Assembly: GCF_014650995.1 (NCBI RefSeq)
Contig: NZ_BMWA01000013.1
Span: forward strand, 124,001-188,000
DNA length: 64,000 nucleotides
Source of the DNA: Streptomyces viridiviolaceus
Lineage (GTDB): Bacteria; Actinomycetota; Actinomycetes; Streptomycetales; Streptomycetaceae
Direction: 5' to 3'
The position numbers were made by a program, and so were the translations under genes. Numbering within the stretch: the stretch's first letter is position 1; the number at the start of each line of letters is the position of its first letter. Shown here piece after piece: positions 9,496 through 16,942 of the stretch. Under the pieces are notes generated by a model, which saw only the letters and a program-made list of their open reading frames with translations, made no database searches and was not told the DNA's origin.

Positions 9496-10158
9496 ATGTC
9501 GGAGAAGGGCGCCGCGGGGGGCGGACTGCGCGAGCGGAAGAAGCGGGCGACACGGGCCGCCCTCGCCGAGGCAGCGGTACGGCTGGCGGCCGAACACGGG
9601 GCGGACAAGGTCACCGTGGAAGCCATCAGCGCGGCCGCGGGCGTGTCGGTGAGGACCTTCTTCAACTACTTCGACACGCGCGACGACGCCTTCGTCGCGA
9701 TCGACGCGGACGCCGGCGCACGCATGCGGCACTCGGTGCTCGACGCGCCGGCCGCCCTCTCCCCCCTCCAGGCCCTGCGCGACGCCATGGCCGCGGAGCT
9801 CGCCGAGGCGGAGCAGCAGCACGAGCTGTGGCGGCTGCACGCCGAGGTGCTGCATGCCTCGCCGCACCTTCTGGTGCGCAGCCTCGTGGCGCACATGGCG
9901 CACGAGACGGAACTGGCCGAGGCCATCGCCTCGCGCATCCGCTCAGGCAGCACCCGCCACGGTGACCCGTCAGCCTCCGACCAGGAGCGGCGCGAGGCGC
10001 TCGACCTCTACCCGCGGCTGCTGGCCGCGGTCGCGGTCGCCGCGGTGCGCACCAGTGTCGAGCACTGGTGCGCCCGTCAGAAGGACGTCGCCTTCCTGGA
10101 CGTCTTCCAGGAGGTGTTCGACCTCCTCGCCGCCGGTCTGCCCGCACCGCCCGCGTAG
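9496..10158 (+). CDS. TetR-family transcriptional regulator
   Basis: A 220-residue repressor with the TetR N-terminal helix-turn-helix at about 12-60 (VEAISAAAGVSVRTFFNYF recognition region) and a helical C-terminal ligand domain. The start is ATG 9496: no ribosome-binding site exists and a -10-like hexamer ends 7 nt before it, fitting leaderless translation. An ATG at 9487 lies within the second operator and is less likely. The next gene, on the same strand, encodes a multidrug exporter, so the expected role is ligand-released repression of that pump. The ligand is unknown. Confidence 0.85.
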   Translation: MSEKGAAGGGLRERKKRATRAALAEAAVRLAAEHGADKVTVEAISAAAGVSVRTFFNYFDTRDDAFVAIDADAGARMRHSVLDAPAALSPLQALRDAMAAELAEAEQQHELWRLHAEVLHASPHLLVRSLVAHMAHETELAEAIASRIRSGSTRHGDPSASDQERREALDLYPRLLAAVAVAAVRTSVEHWCARQKDVAFLDVFQEVFDLLAAGLPAPPA

Positions 10159-10291
10159 CCACCGCACCGGCCGCCCGCGCCTCCCGGAGGCGGGCACCCC
10201 CCTGTTCGTCCCGCGCCCCGGAGCGTGCCGACACCAGCCGTCGTCCGGCCCCGCGCGGACCACCAGCCGATCACCACCCGAAAGAGATGTC

Positions 10292-11956
10292 GTGACCGCT
10301 TCTCAGGCGCCCGCCGACGCGCCGCCCACCTCCATGGACCAACGGCAGATACTCCAGGCCATGTCCGGCCTGATGGCCGGCATGTTCGTCGCCATCCTGG
10401 CGGGCACCGTCGTGTCCAACGCGCTGCCCACGATCATCGCCGACCTCGGCGCCAGCCAGTCCTCGTACACCTGGGTCGTCACCGCCGAACTGCTGGCCAT
10501 GACCGCGACGGTGCCCCTGTGGGGCAAGCTGTCCGACCTGTTCAACAAGAAGCTGCTGCTCCAGCTCTCGCTCGGCATGTTCGTGGTCGGCTCGCTGCTG
10601 GCGGGCTTCTCCCACGACACGACTCTGCTGATCTTCAGCCGGGTCGTGCAGGGCATCGGCGCGGGCGGCCTGACCGCGCTCGCGCAGGTCGTCATGGCCG
10701 CCGTCATCCCGCCGCGGGAACTGGGCAAGTACTCCGGCATCTTCGGTGCCGTCTTCGCCATCGGCACCGTGGCCGGGCCGCTGATCGGCGGTGTGCTGGT
10801 GGACACCGACTGGCTGGGCTGGCGCTGGTGCTTCTTCATCGGCGTGCCGTTCGCCCTGCTGGCCATCTTCCTGTTGCAGCGCACGCTGAAGCTGCCCACC
10901 GTCAAGCGCCAGGTGAAGATCGACTGGCTCGGCGCCTTCCTCATCGTCGCCGGTGTCTGCGCGCTGCTCATCTGGGTCTCCCTGGCGGGCAACCAGTTCG
11001 ACTGGGCGTCCTGGCAGACCGCCGCACTGGTCGTCGGCGGCGTGCTGCTGCTGGCCCTGGCGGTCCTCGTCGAGGCCCGTACCGCCGAGCCGGTCATCCC
11101 GCTCGACATCTTCAGGAACCGCACGGTCACCCTGACCACGGTCGCCAGCCTCCTGGTCGGTGTCGCCATGTTCGGCGGGACCGTCTTCCTCTCCCAGTAC
11201 TTCCAGGTCTCCCTGGGCAAGTCGCCGACCATCGCCGGTCTGATGAGCCTGCCGATGATCCTGGGTCTGCTGGTGTCGTCCACCGTCGCCGGGCAGTTGA
11301 TCAGCCGGACCGGCAAGTGGAAGAGCTACCTGGTGGCGGGCGCGGTCATCATGACCGCCGGCCTCGCGCTGCTCTCCCTGATCGACGCCGACACCCCCTT
11401 CGGGCTGCTCAGCATCTACATGGCCGTGCTCGGCATCGGCGTCGGCATGCTGATGCAGAACCTGGTGCTCGCCGCGCAGAACGACGTACCCGCGGCCGAG
11501 CTGGGCGCCGCGACCTCGGTGCTGTCCTTCTTCCGCAGCATGGGCGGCACCATCGGCACCAGCGTCCTCGGCGCCATCCTCGCCAACCGGGTCGCGAGCG
11601 AGATGACCAAGGGGCTGGAGAAGGCAGGCGTCGCCGGCGCGGCCGAGGGCGGATCCGGCGGCGGCGAGGGCAGCGTCCCGGACATGAGCACGCTGCCCGG
11701 CCCGATGCGGGAGATCGTGGAGCACGCCTACGGCGTCGCCACCGCCGACCTGTTCCTGATCGCCACGCCGTTCGCGCTGCTCGCGCTGGTCGCCGTGGTC
11801 TTCATCAAGGAGAAGCCGCTGAAGACCACCAGCGGCATGGAGCGGCTCGCCGAGGAGTCCGGCGGGGCCGCCGTCGAATCGGCCGCCGTCCCCGGACAGC
11901 GGACCGGCGGCAGCCCGTCGACCGCGGACAGCGGACCGGCGGCGCCGGTCGGCTGA
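10292..11956 (+). CDS. DHA2-family (EmrB/QacA-type) MFS drug exporter, 14 TM
   Basis: A 554-residue membrane protein with about 14 hydrophobic helices. MFS motif A appears as GKLSDLFNKK after TM2; the drug-proton antiporter motif C region is GTVAGPLIGGVL; GWRWCFFIGVPFALLA is typical of the EmrB/QacA group. A Gly-rich extracytoplasmic loop lies before the last helix and a 60-residue polar tail follows. It should export hydrophobic toxins or antibiotics using the proton gradient. The GTG at 10292 begins the conserved N-terminus. It lies 133 bp after the TetR gene on the same strand and ends at a strong terminator. Substrate unknown. Confidence 0.88.
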   Translation: MTASQAPADAPPTSMDQRQILQAMSGLMAGMFVAILAGTVVSNALPTIIADLGASQSSYTWVVTAELLAMTATVPLWGKLSDLFNKKLLLQLSLGMFVVGSLLAGFSHDTTLLIFSRVVQGIGAGGLTALAQVVMAAVIPPRELGKYSGIFGAVFAIGTVAGPLIGGVLVDTDWLGWRWCFFIGVPFALLAIFLLQRTLKLPTVKRQVKIDWLGAFLIVAGVCALLIWVSLAGNQFDWASWQTAALVVGGVLLLALAVLVEARTAEPVIPLDIFRNRTVTLTTVASLLVGVAMFGGTVFLSQYFQVSLGKSPTIAGLMSLPMILGLLVSSTVAGQLISRTGKWKSYLVAGAVIMTAGLALLSLIDADTPFGLLSIYMAVLGIGVGMLMQNLVLAAQNDVPAAELGAATSVLSFFRSMGGTIGTSVLGAILANRVASEMTKGLEKAGVAGAAEGGSGGGEGSVPDMSTLPGPMREIVEHAYGVATADLFLIATPFALLALVAVVFIKEKPLKTTSGMERLAEESGGAAVESAAVPGQRTGGSPSTADSGPAAPVG

Positions 11957-11983
11957 GCCGCCGGCCGACACCACCGCGGAACC

Positions 11984-12023
11984 GGACGGGGCTGCCCACC
12001 ACTCACGGTGGGCAGCCCCGTCC
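11984..12023. terminator. Bidirectional hairpin terminator
   Basis: A perfect 17-bp stem (11984-12000 with 12007-12023) closes a 6-nt ACTCAC loop between two convergent genes, the MFS exporter and the GNAT gene. No U-tract follows, as is usual in Streptomyces. Confidence 0.85.
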
Positions 12024-12054
12024 TCATGTCGGGCCCGCTACGGCCGTCGGACGG

Positions 12055-12567
12055 TCAGATGCCGAACGGCGCGGCGTAGCGGACGGTACCTGCGGGCAGC
12101 GGGTGGGCGGCGTCCAGGGTGAGGGCCATGAGGGCCTCGTCCGGGACGTCGATGGTCAGCCCGATGCCGTGGGCGGAGGCCCGGGAGAAACCGAACCGGG
12201 GGTAGTAGGCCGGGTGCCCCAGGACGACGACGTGGCGCTCGCCCATGCGCTCGGCCGCGGACAGGGCCGCACGGACAGCCGCGGAACCGGCGCCGCTGCG
12301 CTGCAGCTCGGGCCGGACGGCGACGGGTGCCAGGCACAGCGCCGGGCTGTCGCCGATGTGGCAGCGGGTCAGCAGGGCGTGGCCGACGGGACGCTCGTCC
12401 GCGTCGGCCGCGACGAGCGACAGGCCGTCGATCCACGCGGCCGGGTCGGCGCGCAGGGCGTCGACGAGGTCGGCCTCTTCCGGCGTGGGGAAGGCGGCGC
12501 GGAGGATGTCGCGGATGGCGGGGATGTCGGCGCCGGTCTCGGCGCGCGTGATCCAGGTGTTGGTCAT
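12055..12567 (-). CDS. GNAT-family N-acetyltransferase
   Basis: A 170-residue acetyl-CoA-dependent acetyltransferase. The core shows VAVRPELQRSGAGSAAVRAAL at about 82-102, which contains the Q/RxxGxG/A acetyl-CoA pyrophosphate-binding loop, followed by a VVVLGHPAYYPRFGF block typical of the YhbS-like subgroup. The ATG at 12567 begins the conserved region. A 21-codon open frame lies 84 bp upstream on the same strand and might form a short operon. Substrate cannot be deduced. Confidence 0.85.
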   Translation of the reverse strand: MTNTWITRAETGADIPAIRDILRAAFPTPEEADLVDALRADPAAWIDGLSLVAADADERPVGHALLTRCHIGDSPALCLAPVAVRPELQRSGAGSAAVRAALSAAERMGERHVVVLGHPAYYPRFGFSRASAHGIGLTIDVPDEALMALTLDAAHPLPAGTVRYAAPFGI

Positions 12568-12651
12568 GAGGGACGGGAATCCGTTTCTCGGGTTGCGTTC
12601 GGCTCAGTGCCTCGCGAGCTCACGCTCCCGGCGAGGCCGGTCGGAACGGGA

Positions 12652-12717
12652 TCAGGCCACGGCCCGGGACGTGAGGGAGACCCGGGCGTCACGAAGGGTG
12701 GCCTCGTGCGCGGTCAT
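12652..12717 (-). CDS. Possible 21-residue leader peptide upstream of the GNAT gene
   Basis: The ATG at 12717 is preceded by GAGGTGAGG, a strong ribosome-binding site, and encodes MTAHEATLRDARVSLTSRAVA before a TGA at 12652. It could be a translated leader or a small protein; no family is recognised. The rest of the 12568-12880 gap holds no other convincing gene. Confidence 0.4.
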   Translation of the reverse strand: MTAHEATLRDARVSLTSRAVA

Positions 12718-12880
12718 CAACCTCACCTCGCTGTCTTCCCGGTCCTGATCGAACGCGAACGGACCCGAGTCTACCCGTACGGCCGTCGGTCCGGCCGGAC
12801 GGTCCGCAAAGACCGCGCGCCTTCGCTCCGGGGCGGCGTTTTCTTGCGGGCGCAGGGGGTGGGACGGCAGGCTTCGGGCT

Positions 12881-13333
12881 GTGGCCACTTTGCTGATCGT
12901 CCATCACACGCCGTCGCCGAACTGCCAGGCGTTGCTCGAAGCCGTCGTCTCCGGGGCGACCGCACCGGAGATCGAGGGGGTCCGGGTGGTCCGACGGGCG
13001 GCGCTCACGGCCACGGCGGTGGACGTGCTGGAGGCCGACGGGTACCTGCTGGGCACGCCGGCGAACCTGGGGTACATGTCCGGGGCCCTGAAGCACTTCT
13101 TCGACCAGGTCTACTACCCGTGCCTGGACGAGACCCGCGGCCGGCCGTTCGGCTACTACGTGCACGGCGGCAGTGACACGACGGGCGCGGTGCGCGGCAT
13201 CGAGTCGGTGACCACGGGCCTCGGCTGGCAGCGCGCGGCACCGGCGGTGAACGTGACCGGGGAGCCCGCCAAGGCGGACCTCGCCGCCTGCTGGGAGCTG
13301 GGGGCGACCCTGGCCGCCGGGCTGATGGGCTGA
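12881..13333 (+). CDS. Flavodoxin-like/NAD(P)H-dependent FMN reductase-like protein
   Basis: A 150-residue flavodoxin-fold protein. The N-terminal beta strand and phosphate-binding loop are MATLLIVHHTPSPNCQ, the position where flavodoxins bind the FMN phosphate. The mid-protein motif GTPANLGYMSGALKHFFDQ resembles the NAD(P)H:FMN reductase/WrbA group signature, and YYVHGGSDTTGA follows. It probably binds FMN and transfers electrons or reduces small substrates in the cytosol. The GTG at 12881 gives the correct N-terminus, although its ribosome-binding site is poor. It is a monocistronic gene; the gap after it (13334-13607) holds no convincing gene. Confidence 0.78.
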   Translation: MATLLIVHHTPSPNCQALLEAVVSGATAPEIEGVRVVRRAALTATAVDVLEADGYLLGTPANLGYMSGALKHFFDQVYYPCLDETRGRPFGYYVHGGSDTTGAVRGIESVTTGLGWQRAAPAVNVTGEPAKADLAACWELGATLAAGLMG

Positions 13334-13607
13334 CCGCCACCCGGCGCCCTCGGCCGGCCGCTCGACGGGAGCCGGACGGGATCGTCGGGGCTGTGCGCCC
13401 ACGTCCGGGCTGCGCCCGTCCGCCGCGGACGCGCGGCGAACCGGCGGGCGGGCGCCTCGTCGCGAGCTGCGACCGCGGACGGGCGGCCGTCAAGCGGGAG
13501 GCCGGAGGCCATGGACGGGCGGCAGGCGCCCGCGGCGCGTACGGTCAGCAGGTCTCCCGGGCGTGCGTCCGCGGGGAGGCCGACGCCGACGCGGCCGGCG
13601 CCGCGTT

Positions 13608-14540
13608 TCACAGGGGCGTCGCGGCGCGGAGGATCAGGAACATGGTGACGGCCGAGTTCGCCGACGACATCGCCGACACGGCGGTTCCGAAGGCCGCTGC
13701 CCACGCCGCCAGTCCCACCGAGGTGAACACCGACGGCCAGGTGCGTGCCGCGGGGGCCGGGCCGAGCAGGGCCGCCACCCGGCGCGGCACGGGGCCGGGC
13801 GCCGCGAGACCGGCGAGCGTGGCGACCGGGGTGCCCCGGGACACGAGGGCCGCCTTGCCGATCGCGGTCGCCACCGTCCGACGGCTGCCGACGGCCCGCG
13901 CGGCCTCCTCGTCCGCCCACCGCTCCGCCGTGAAGGACACGGCCGTCCTCAGGGGCCGCAGGAAGGGGTTGGCGAGCGCGGCCAGCCTGACGGCGAGCAG
14001 GAACCGGTGGTGCCGGGCGGACAGATGGGCCCGCTCGTGGGCGAACAGCGCCCGCCGCTCGGCGGGGTCGAGGCGGTCCAGCAGGGCCGTGGTGACCACC
14101 ACGCGGTCGCGGCGACCGCCGGGCAGCGCGTACGCGTAGGGCACGTCGTCCGGCAGGACGGCCACCGACGTGCCCGGCAGCCCGGCCAGCGCGCGGTGGG
14201 CGCGGCGGCGCACCCGGCCGTGCCGCCACAGCGCCCGCGCCGAGGCCACGACCACCGCGCACAGCGCGGGGATCGCCGCCTTGCCGACCACCTCGTCGTA
14301 CGGGACCGCCGCCCGCACCTGAGGATCCGACCAGCCGTCGGGCAGTGGGTTTCCCGGCAGTTGCGCGGTGCCGACCACCATGACCAGCGCCAGGCACACC
14401 GTGCTGCACAGGGCCATCACCGCGGCCACGCCGGTGAGCAGCCGGGTCGCGGTCCGCGGATGCAGATGCTGCTCGGCCAGACGCGCCATCGGCCATGCCG
14501 TCAACGGCAGGACCAGCGGCAGAAAGACGAAGAGCCCCAT
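13608..14540 (-). CDS. M56-family (BlaR1/MecR1-like) membrane metallopeptidase
   Basis: A 310-residue integral membrane zinc protease. Three hydrophobic segments precede a cytoplasmic catalytic loop with HExxH at His168-Glu169...His172 (FAHERAHLSARH) and a downstream ligand region, AERWADEEA, near residue 206; one or two TM helices follow. BlaR1/MecR1 relatives cleave their partner repressor on induction. The extracellular penicillin-binding sensor domain of BlaR1 is absent, so what it senses is unknown. The BlaI-type repressor gene lies just upstream on the same strand, 6 bp apart, forming the classic two-gene operon. Confidence 0.85.
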   Translation of the reverse strand: MGLFVFLPLVLPLTAWPMARLAEQHLHPRTATRLLTGVAAVMALCSTVCLALVMVVGTAQLPGNPLPDGWSDPQVRAAVPYDEVVGKAAIPALCAVVVASARALWRHGRVRRRAHRALAGLPGTSVAVLPDDVPYAYALPGGRRDRVVVTTALLDRLDPAERRALFAHERAHLSARHHRFLLAVRLAALANPFLRPLRTAVSFTAERWADEEAARAVGSRRTVATAIGKAALVSRGTPVATLAGLAAPGPVPRRVAALLGPAPAARTWPSVFTSVGLAAWAAAFGTAVSAMSSANSAVTMFLILRAATPL

Positions 14541-14546
14541 GCCGCG

Positions 14547-14933
14547 TCAGGCTTCGCCGTCGTCGCGCGAGTCGCCCAGCAGTTCCCGCAGCAGCCGCTC
14601 GTCGTCCGGTCCCAGGCCGGTCACGAAGCTGGCCAGCACCGCTTCCCGGTCGCTCTCGGCGTCCAGGACCTTGCGCATCTTCCGGGCGGCCAGGCCGGCC
14701 TGGTCCGAGGCGGGGGTCCACGCGAAGGACCGGCCGGAGCGCTCCCGGGTGACGGCGCCCTTGTCCAGCAGCCGGGTCAGGATCGTGATCACCGTGGTGT
14801 AGGCGAGGTCTCCGCCCAGGCGCTCCTGCACCCAGCCGGCCGTCGCCGGGCCCTCGGCCTCGCGCAGCGCCGACAGCACGAGCGCCTCCAGCTCGCCCTG
14901 CCCCCGTCGCCGGGGACGCCGGTGATCCGTCAC
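14547..14933 (-). CDS. BlaI/MecI/CopY-family transcriptional repressor
   Basis: A 128-residue winged-helix repressor. The DNA-binding domain covers about 10-75 (GELEALVLSALREAEGPATAGWVQERLG...YTTVITILTRLLDKGAV), followed by a C-terminal dimerisation helix region with the usual site for M56 cleavage. It starts at the GTG at 14933, preceded by AGGAAG. It is paired with the M56 protease directly downstream. No beta-lactamase or obvious target gene is adjacent, so the regulon lies elsewhere. The 204-bp upstream region includes GTATAG, a candidate -10. Confidence 0.88.
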   Translation of the reverse strand: MTDHRRPRRRGQGELEALVLSALREAEGPATAGWVQERLGGDLAYTTVITILTRLLDKGAVTRERSGRSFAWTPASDQAGLAARKMRKVLDAESDREAVLASFVTGLGPDDERLLRELLGDSRDDGEA

Positions 14934-15137
14934 GCCCTGTCTTCCTTCCGCCCGCTGTCCGTTTTCCGAGGCGCCATCGTATAGACGCCCGGCCCGGCTC
15001 GGTGCCTGGTGCCCCGGCGGGGAGGCGCAGGCGTCGTCGGCCGCCGCGCATCGTACGGGCCACGGCGGGCCGAAGACGCCGGAGAAGGAGTCCCCCGGTG
15101 GCTGCCGGACGCGCTCGACGACCGGCCGCCGGCCCGT

Positions 15138-16826
15138 TCAGCGGTCCGTGGCGCAGCAGCCGCCCGTCTCCCCCGCGGAGGGGACGGCTTCGAGGCGGCA
15201 GAAGCAGGACGTCTCGACCGGTACGTCCGCCAATGCCGCGGCGAGCTGCAGCTGCTGCGCCACGATGCGCGCCTCCCCCTGCCTTCCCAGACGCAGCAGG
15301 CACTCGTGGAGTCCGTGCAGGGACCAGACGTTCCCGGGGTGCTGGAGGGGGCGCGGGAGGGTGTCGTCGAGCCCCAGGTCGGCCCGGTAGACGGCCTCGG
15401 CCTCGGCCACCCGCCCCTGCTCCAGGAGCAGGGCGCCGTAGGCGTGCCGGGTGGGCTGCATCCACCCCCACGGTTCGTCGTACGGGAGGCTGTCGTCCAG
15501 CTCGATCGACCGCCTCAGGGCGGCGAACGCGGCGTCGTGGTCGCCCTTGCGGTACTCCAGCTCGCCGTCGAGCATGGCCGCGGCGACGGCGAGGATGTCG
15601 ACGCAGGTGTTGTTGAACAGCGTGCGTGTCTGCGGCACCCGGGCCACCGCCTCGCGGAACAGCGTGCGCTCGGCCTCCGCCTCGGCGACCCTGCCGGTGG
15701 CTGCGAGGGCGACGCCGCGGGCGTAGTGCAGCATCGCGGTCGTCACGCAGTACAGGCGGGGGTCGGCGGGCAGCGGCAGCTCGAGGATGTCGGCCCAGCG
15801 GCCGAACCGGATCAGGACGTGCACCCGCATGGCCAGGAAGCCCTCCAGCCAGTCGGCCATCGGCGGGCTTTCCACGCGCAGCAGCTCCTCGGGGATGGAC
15901 GCCTCCAGCTGCGCGGCCGTCTCCAGGGCCGGCCGGGACCGGCCGAGGAACATCGCACCGTAGATCTTGAAGTGGTAGTTGTGCGACCGGTAGAGGGTGT
16001 AGAAGTTCATCGTCCCGGCGCGGGCCCGGTACCTCTCGTCGGCGGCGATCGCGGCGGTGTTGTCCGACACCACGCGCCGGTAGTCGCCGCAGAGGACTTC
16101 GAGATGCGACGGCATGTGGTGGAGGTGGCCGGCGTCGGGGACCAGTCCGCGCAGCCGGTCGGCGACCGTCAGGGCGGCCTCGGGGGTGGGCGACATCTCC
16201 ATGAGGTGGACGTAGAGATGCACGACGCCCGGGTGCTCCCGGCCGGCCTCGGTGGCCAGCGCCCGGTCGAGGACCTCCTTCGCCTCGACCGTGCGGGCGC
16301 CCTCGGCGGGCAGACCCGTGCGCAGGTCCCACAACTGCCAGGGCGTCAGGTTCATCAGCGCGTCGGCGTAGAGCGCGGCGACGTCCAGGTCGTCGGGGGC
16401 GAGTTCGTACGCGGCACGCATGCTCTCCGCGTACGGCGCGTTCCACACCGAGCAGTCCTCGGCGGCCCGCGCCTGCGGGTAGCGGGCCCGCAGCGCGCCG
16501 ATCAGGGCGCGTTCGACGGCACCGGCTGCCGCCGCCTTCTCGTGGGCGAGCTCCACGGCTGCGTGGGCGCGGTCGACGGTCCGCGTCAGCTCCCGCTCGT
16601 CGAACGCCTCCCACGGCTTGTTGTAGTTCGGACCGAGGGCGTAGGCGATGCCCCAGTACGCCATGGCGCAGTCCGGGTCGGCCGCCGCGGCGGCCTCGAA
16701 GCAGGAGACGGCCTCCTCGTGGTTGAAGGCGTACGTCCACACCAGTCCGCGGTCGAACCACGTCTGCGCCTCGGGGGACGAGGTCGTCACGGGGCGGCCG
16801 TGGGCGCCGAGGTCGTAGTAGTCCAT
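15138..16826 (-). CDS. TPR-repeat protein of unknown function
   Basis: A 562-residue cytosolic protein built of tetratricopeptide-like helical hairpins, seen as repeated Ala-rich pairs such as SCFEAAAAADPDCAMAYWG and LLLEQGRVAEAEAVYRADL. It carries conserved His-rich motifs (DAGHLHHMPSHLEVLCG, RSHNYHFKIYGAMFLG), which suggest a metal or cofactor site more specific than a plain scaffold. The C-terminus is Cys-rich, with SCFCRLE and a final GGCCATDR. The start is uncertain: the ATG at 16826 gives the conserved N-terminus but lacks a ribosome-binding site and has TATACG 7 nt upstream; a GTG at 16859 is the alternative. It stands alone. No function assigned. Confidence 0.75.
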   Translation of the reverse strand: MDYYDLGAHGRPVTTSSPEAQTWFDRGLVWTYAFNHEEAVSCFEAAAAADPDCAMAYWGIAYALGPNYNKPWEAFDERELTRTVDRAHAAVELAHEKAAAAGAVERALIGALRARYPQARAAEDCSVWNAPYAESMRAAYELAPDDLDVAALYADALMNLTPWQLWDLRTGLPAEGARTVEAKEVLDRALATEAGREHPGVVHLYVHLMEMSPTPEAALTVADRLRGLVPDAGHLHHMPSHLEVLCGDYRRVVSDNTAAIAADERYRARAGTMNFYTLYRSHNYHFKIYGAMFLGRSRPALETAAQLEASIPEELLRVESPPMADWLEGFLAMRVHVLIRFGRWADILELPLPADPRLYCVTTAMLHYARGVALAATGRVAEAEAERTLFREAVARVPQTRTLFNNTCVDILAVAAAMLDGELEYRKGDHDAAFAALRRSIELDDSLPYDEPWGWMQPTRHAYGALLLEQGRVAEAEAVYRADLGLDDTLPRPLQHPGNVWSLHGLHECLLRLGRQGEARIVAQQLQLAAALADVPVETSCFCRLEAVPSAGETGGCCATDR

Positions 16827-16908
16827 GAGGGGACGTATACCGCACCCCCCTCCGGACACGAGGTGCTTCGCGGGACCGACACACGCACGTGGACCACCGG
16901 GCGGGCGG

Positions 16909-16933
16909 GACCCCTCCCCCGCCCCCCGGGGTC
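16909..16933 (-). terminator. Candidate terminator for the DUF1996 gene
   Basis: A GACCCC (16909-16914)/GGGGTC (16928-16933) stem with a 13-nt C-rich loop lies 10 bp past the stop of the DUF1996 gene. It is short and lacks a U-tract. Confidence 0.4.
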
Positions 16934-16942
16934 ACCGTGGTG

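Noticed and set aside
10174-10195. Hairpin after the TetR gene (9496-10158)
   Set aside because: The stem would need a one-base loop or a bulge, so it is not convincing as a terminator.
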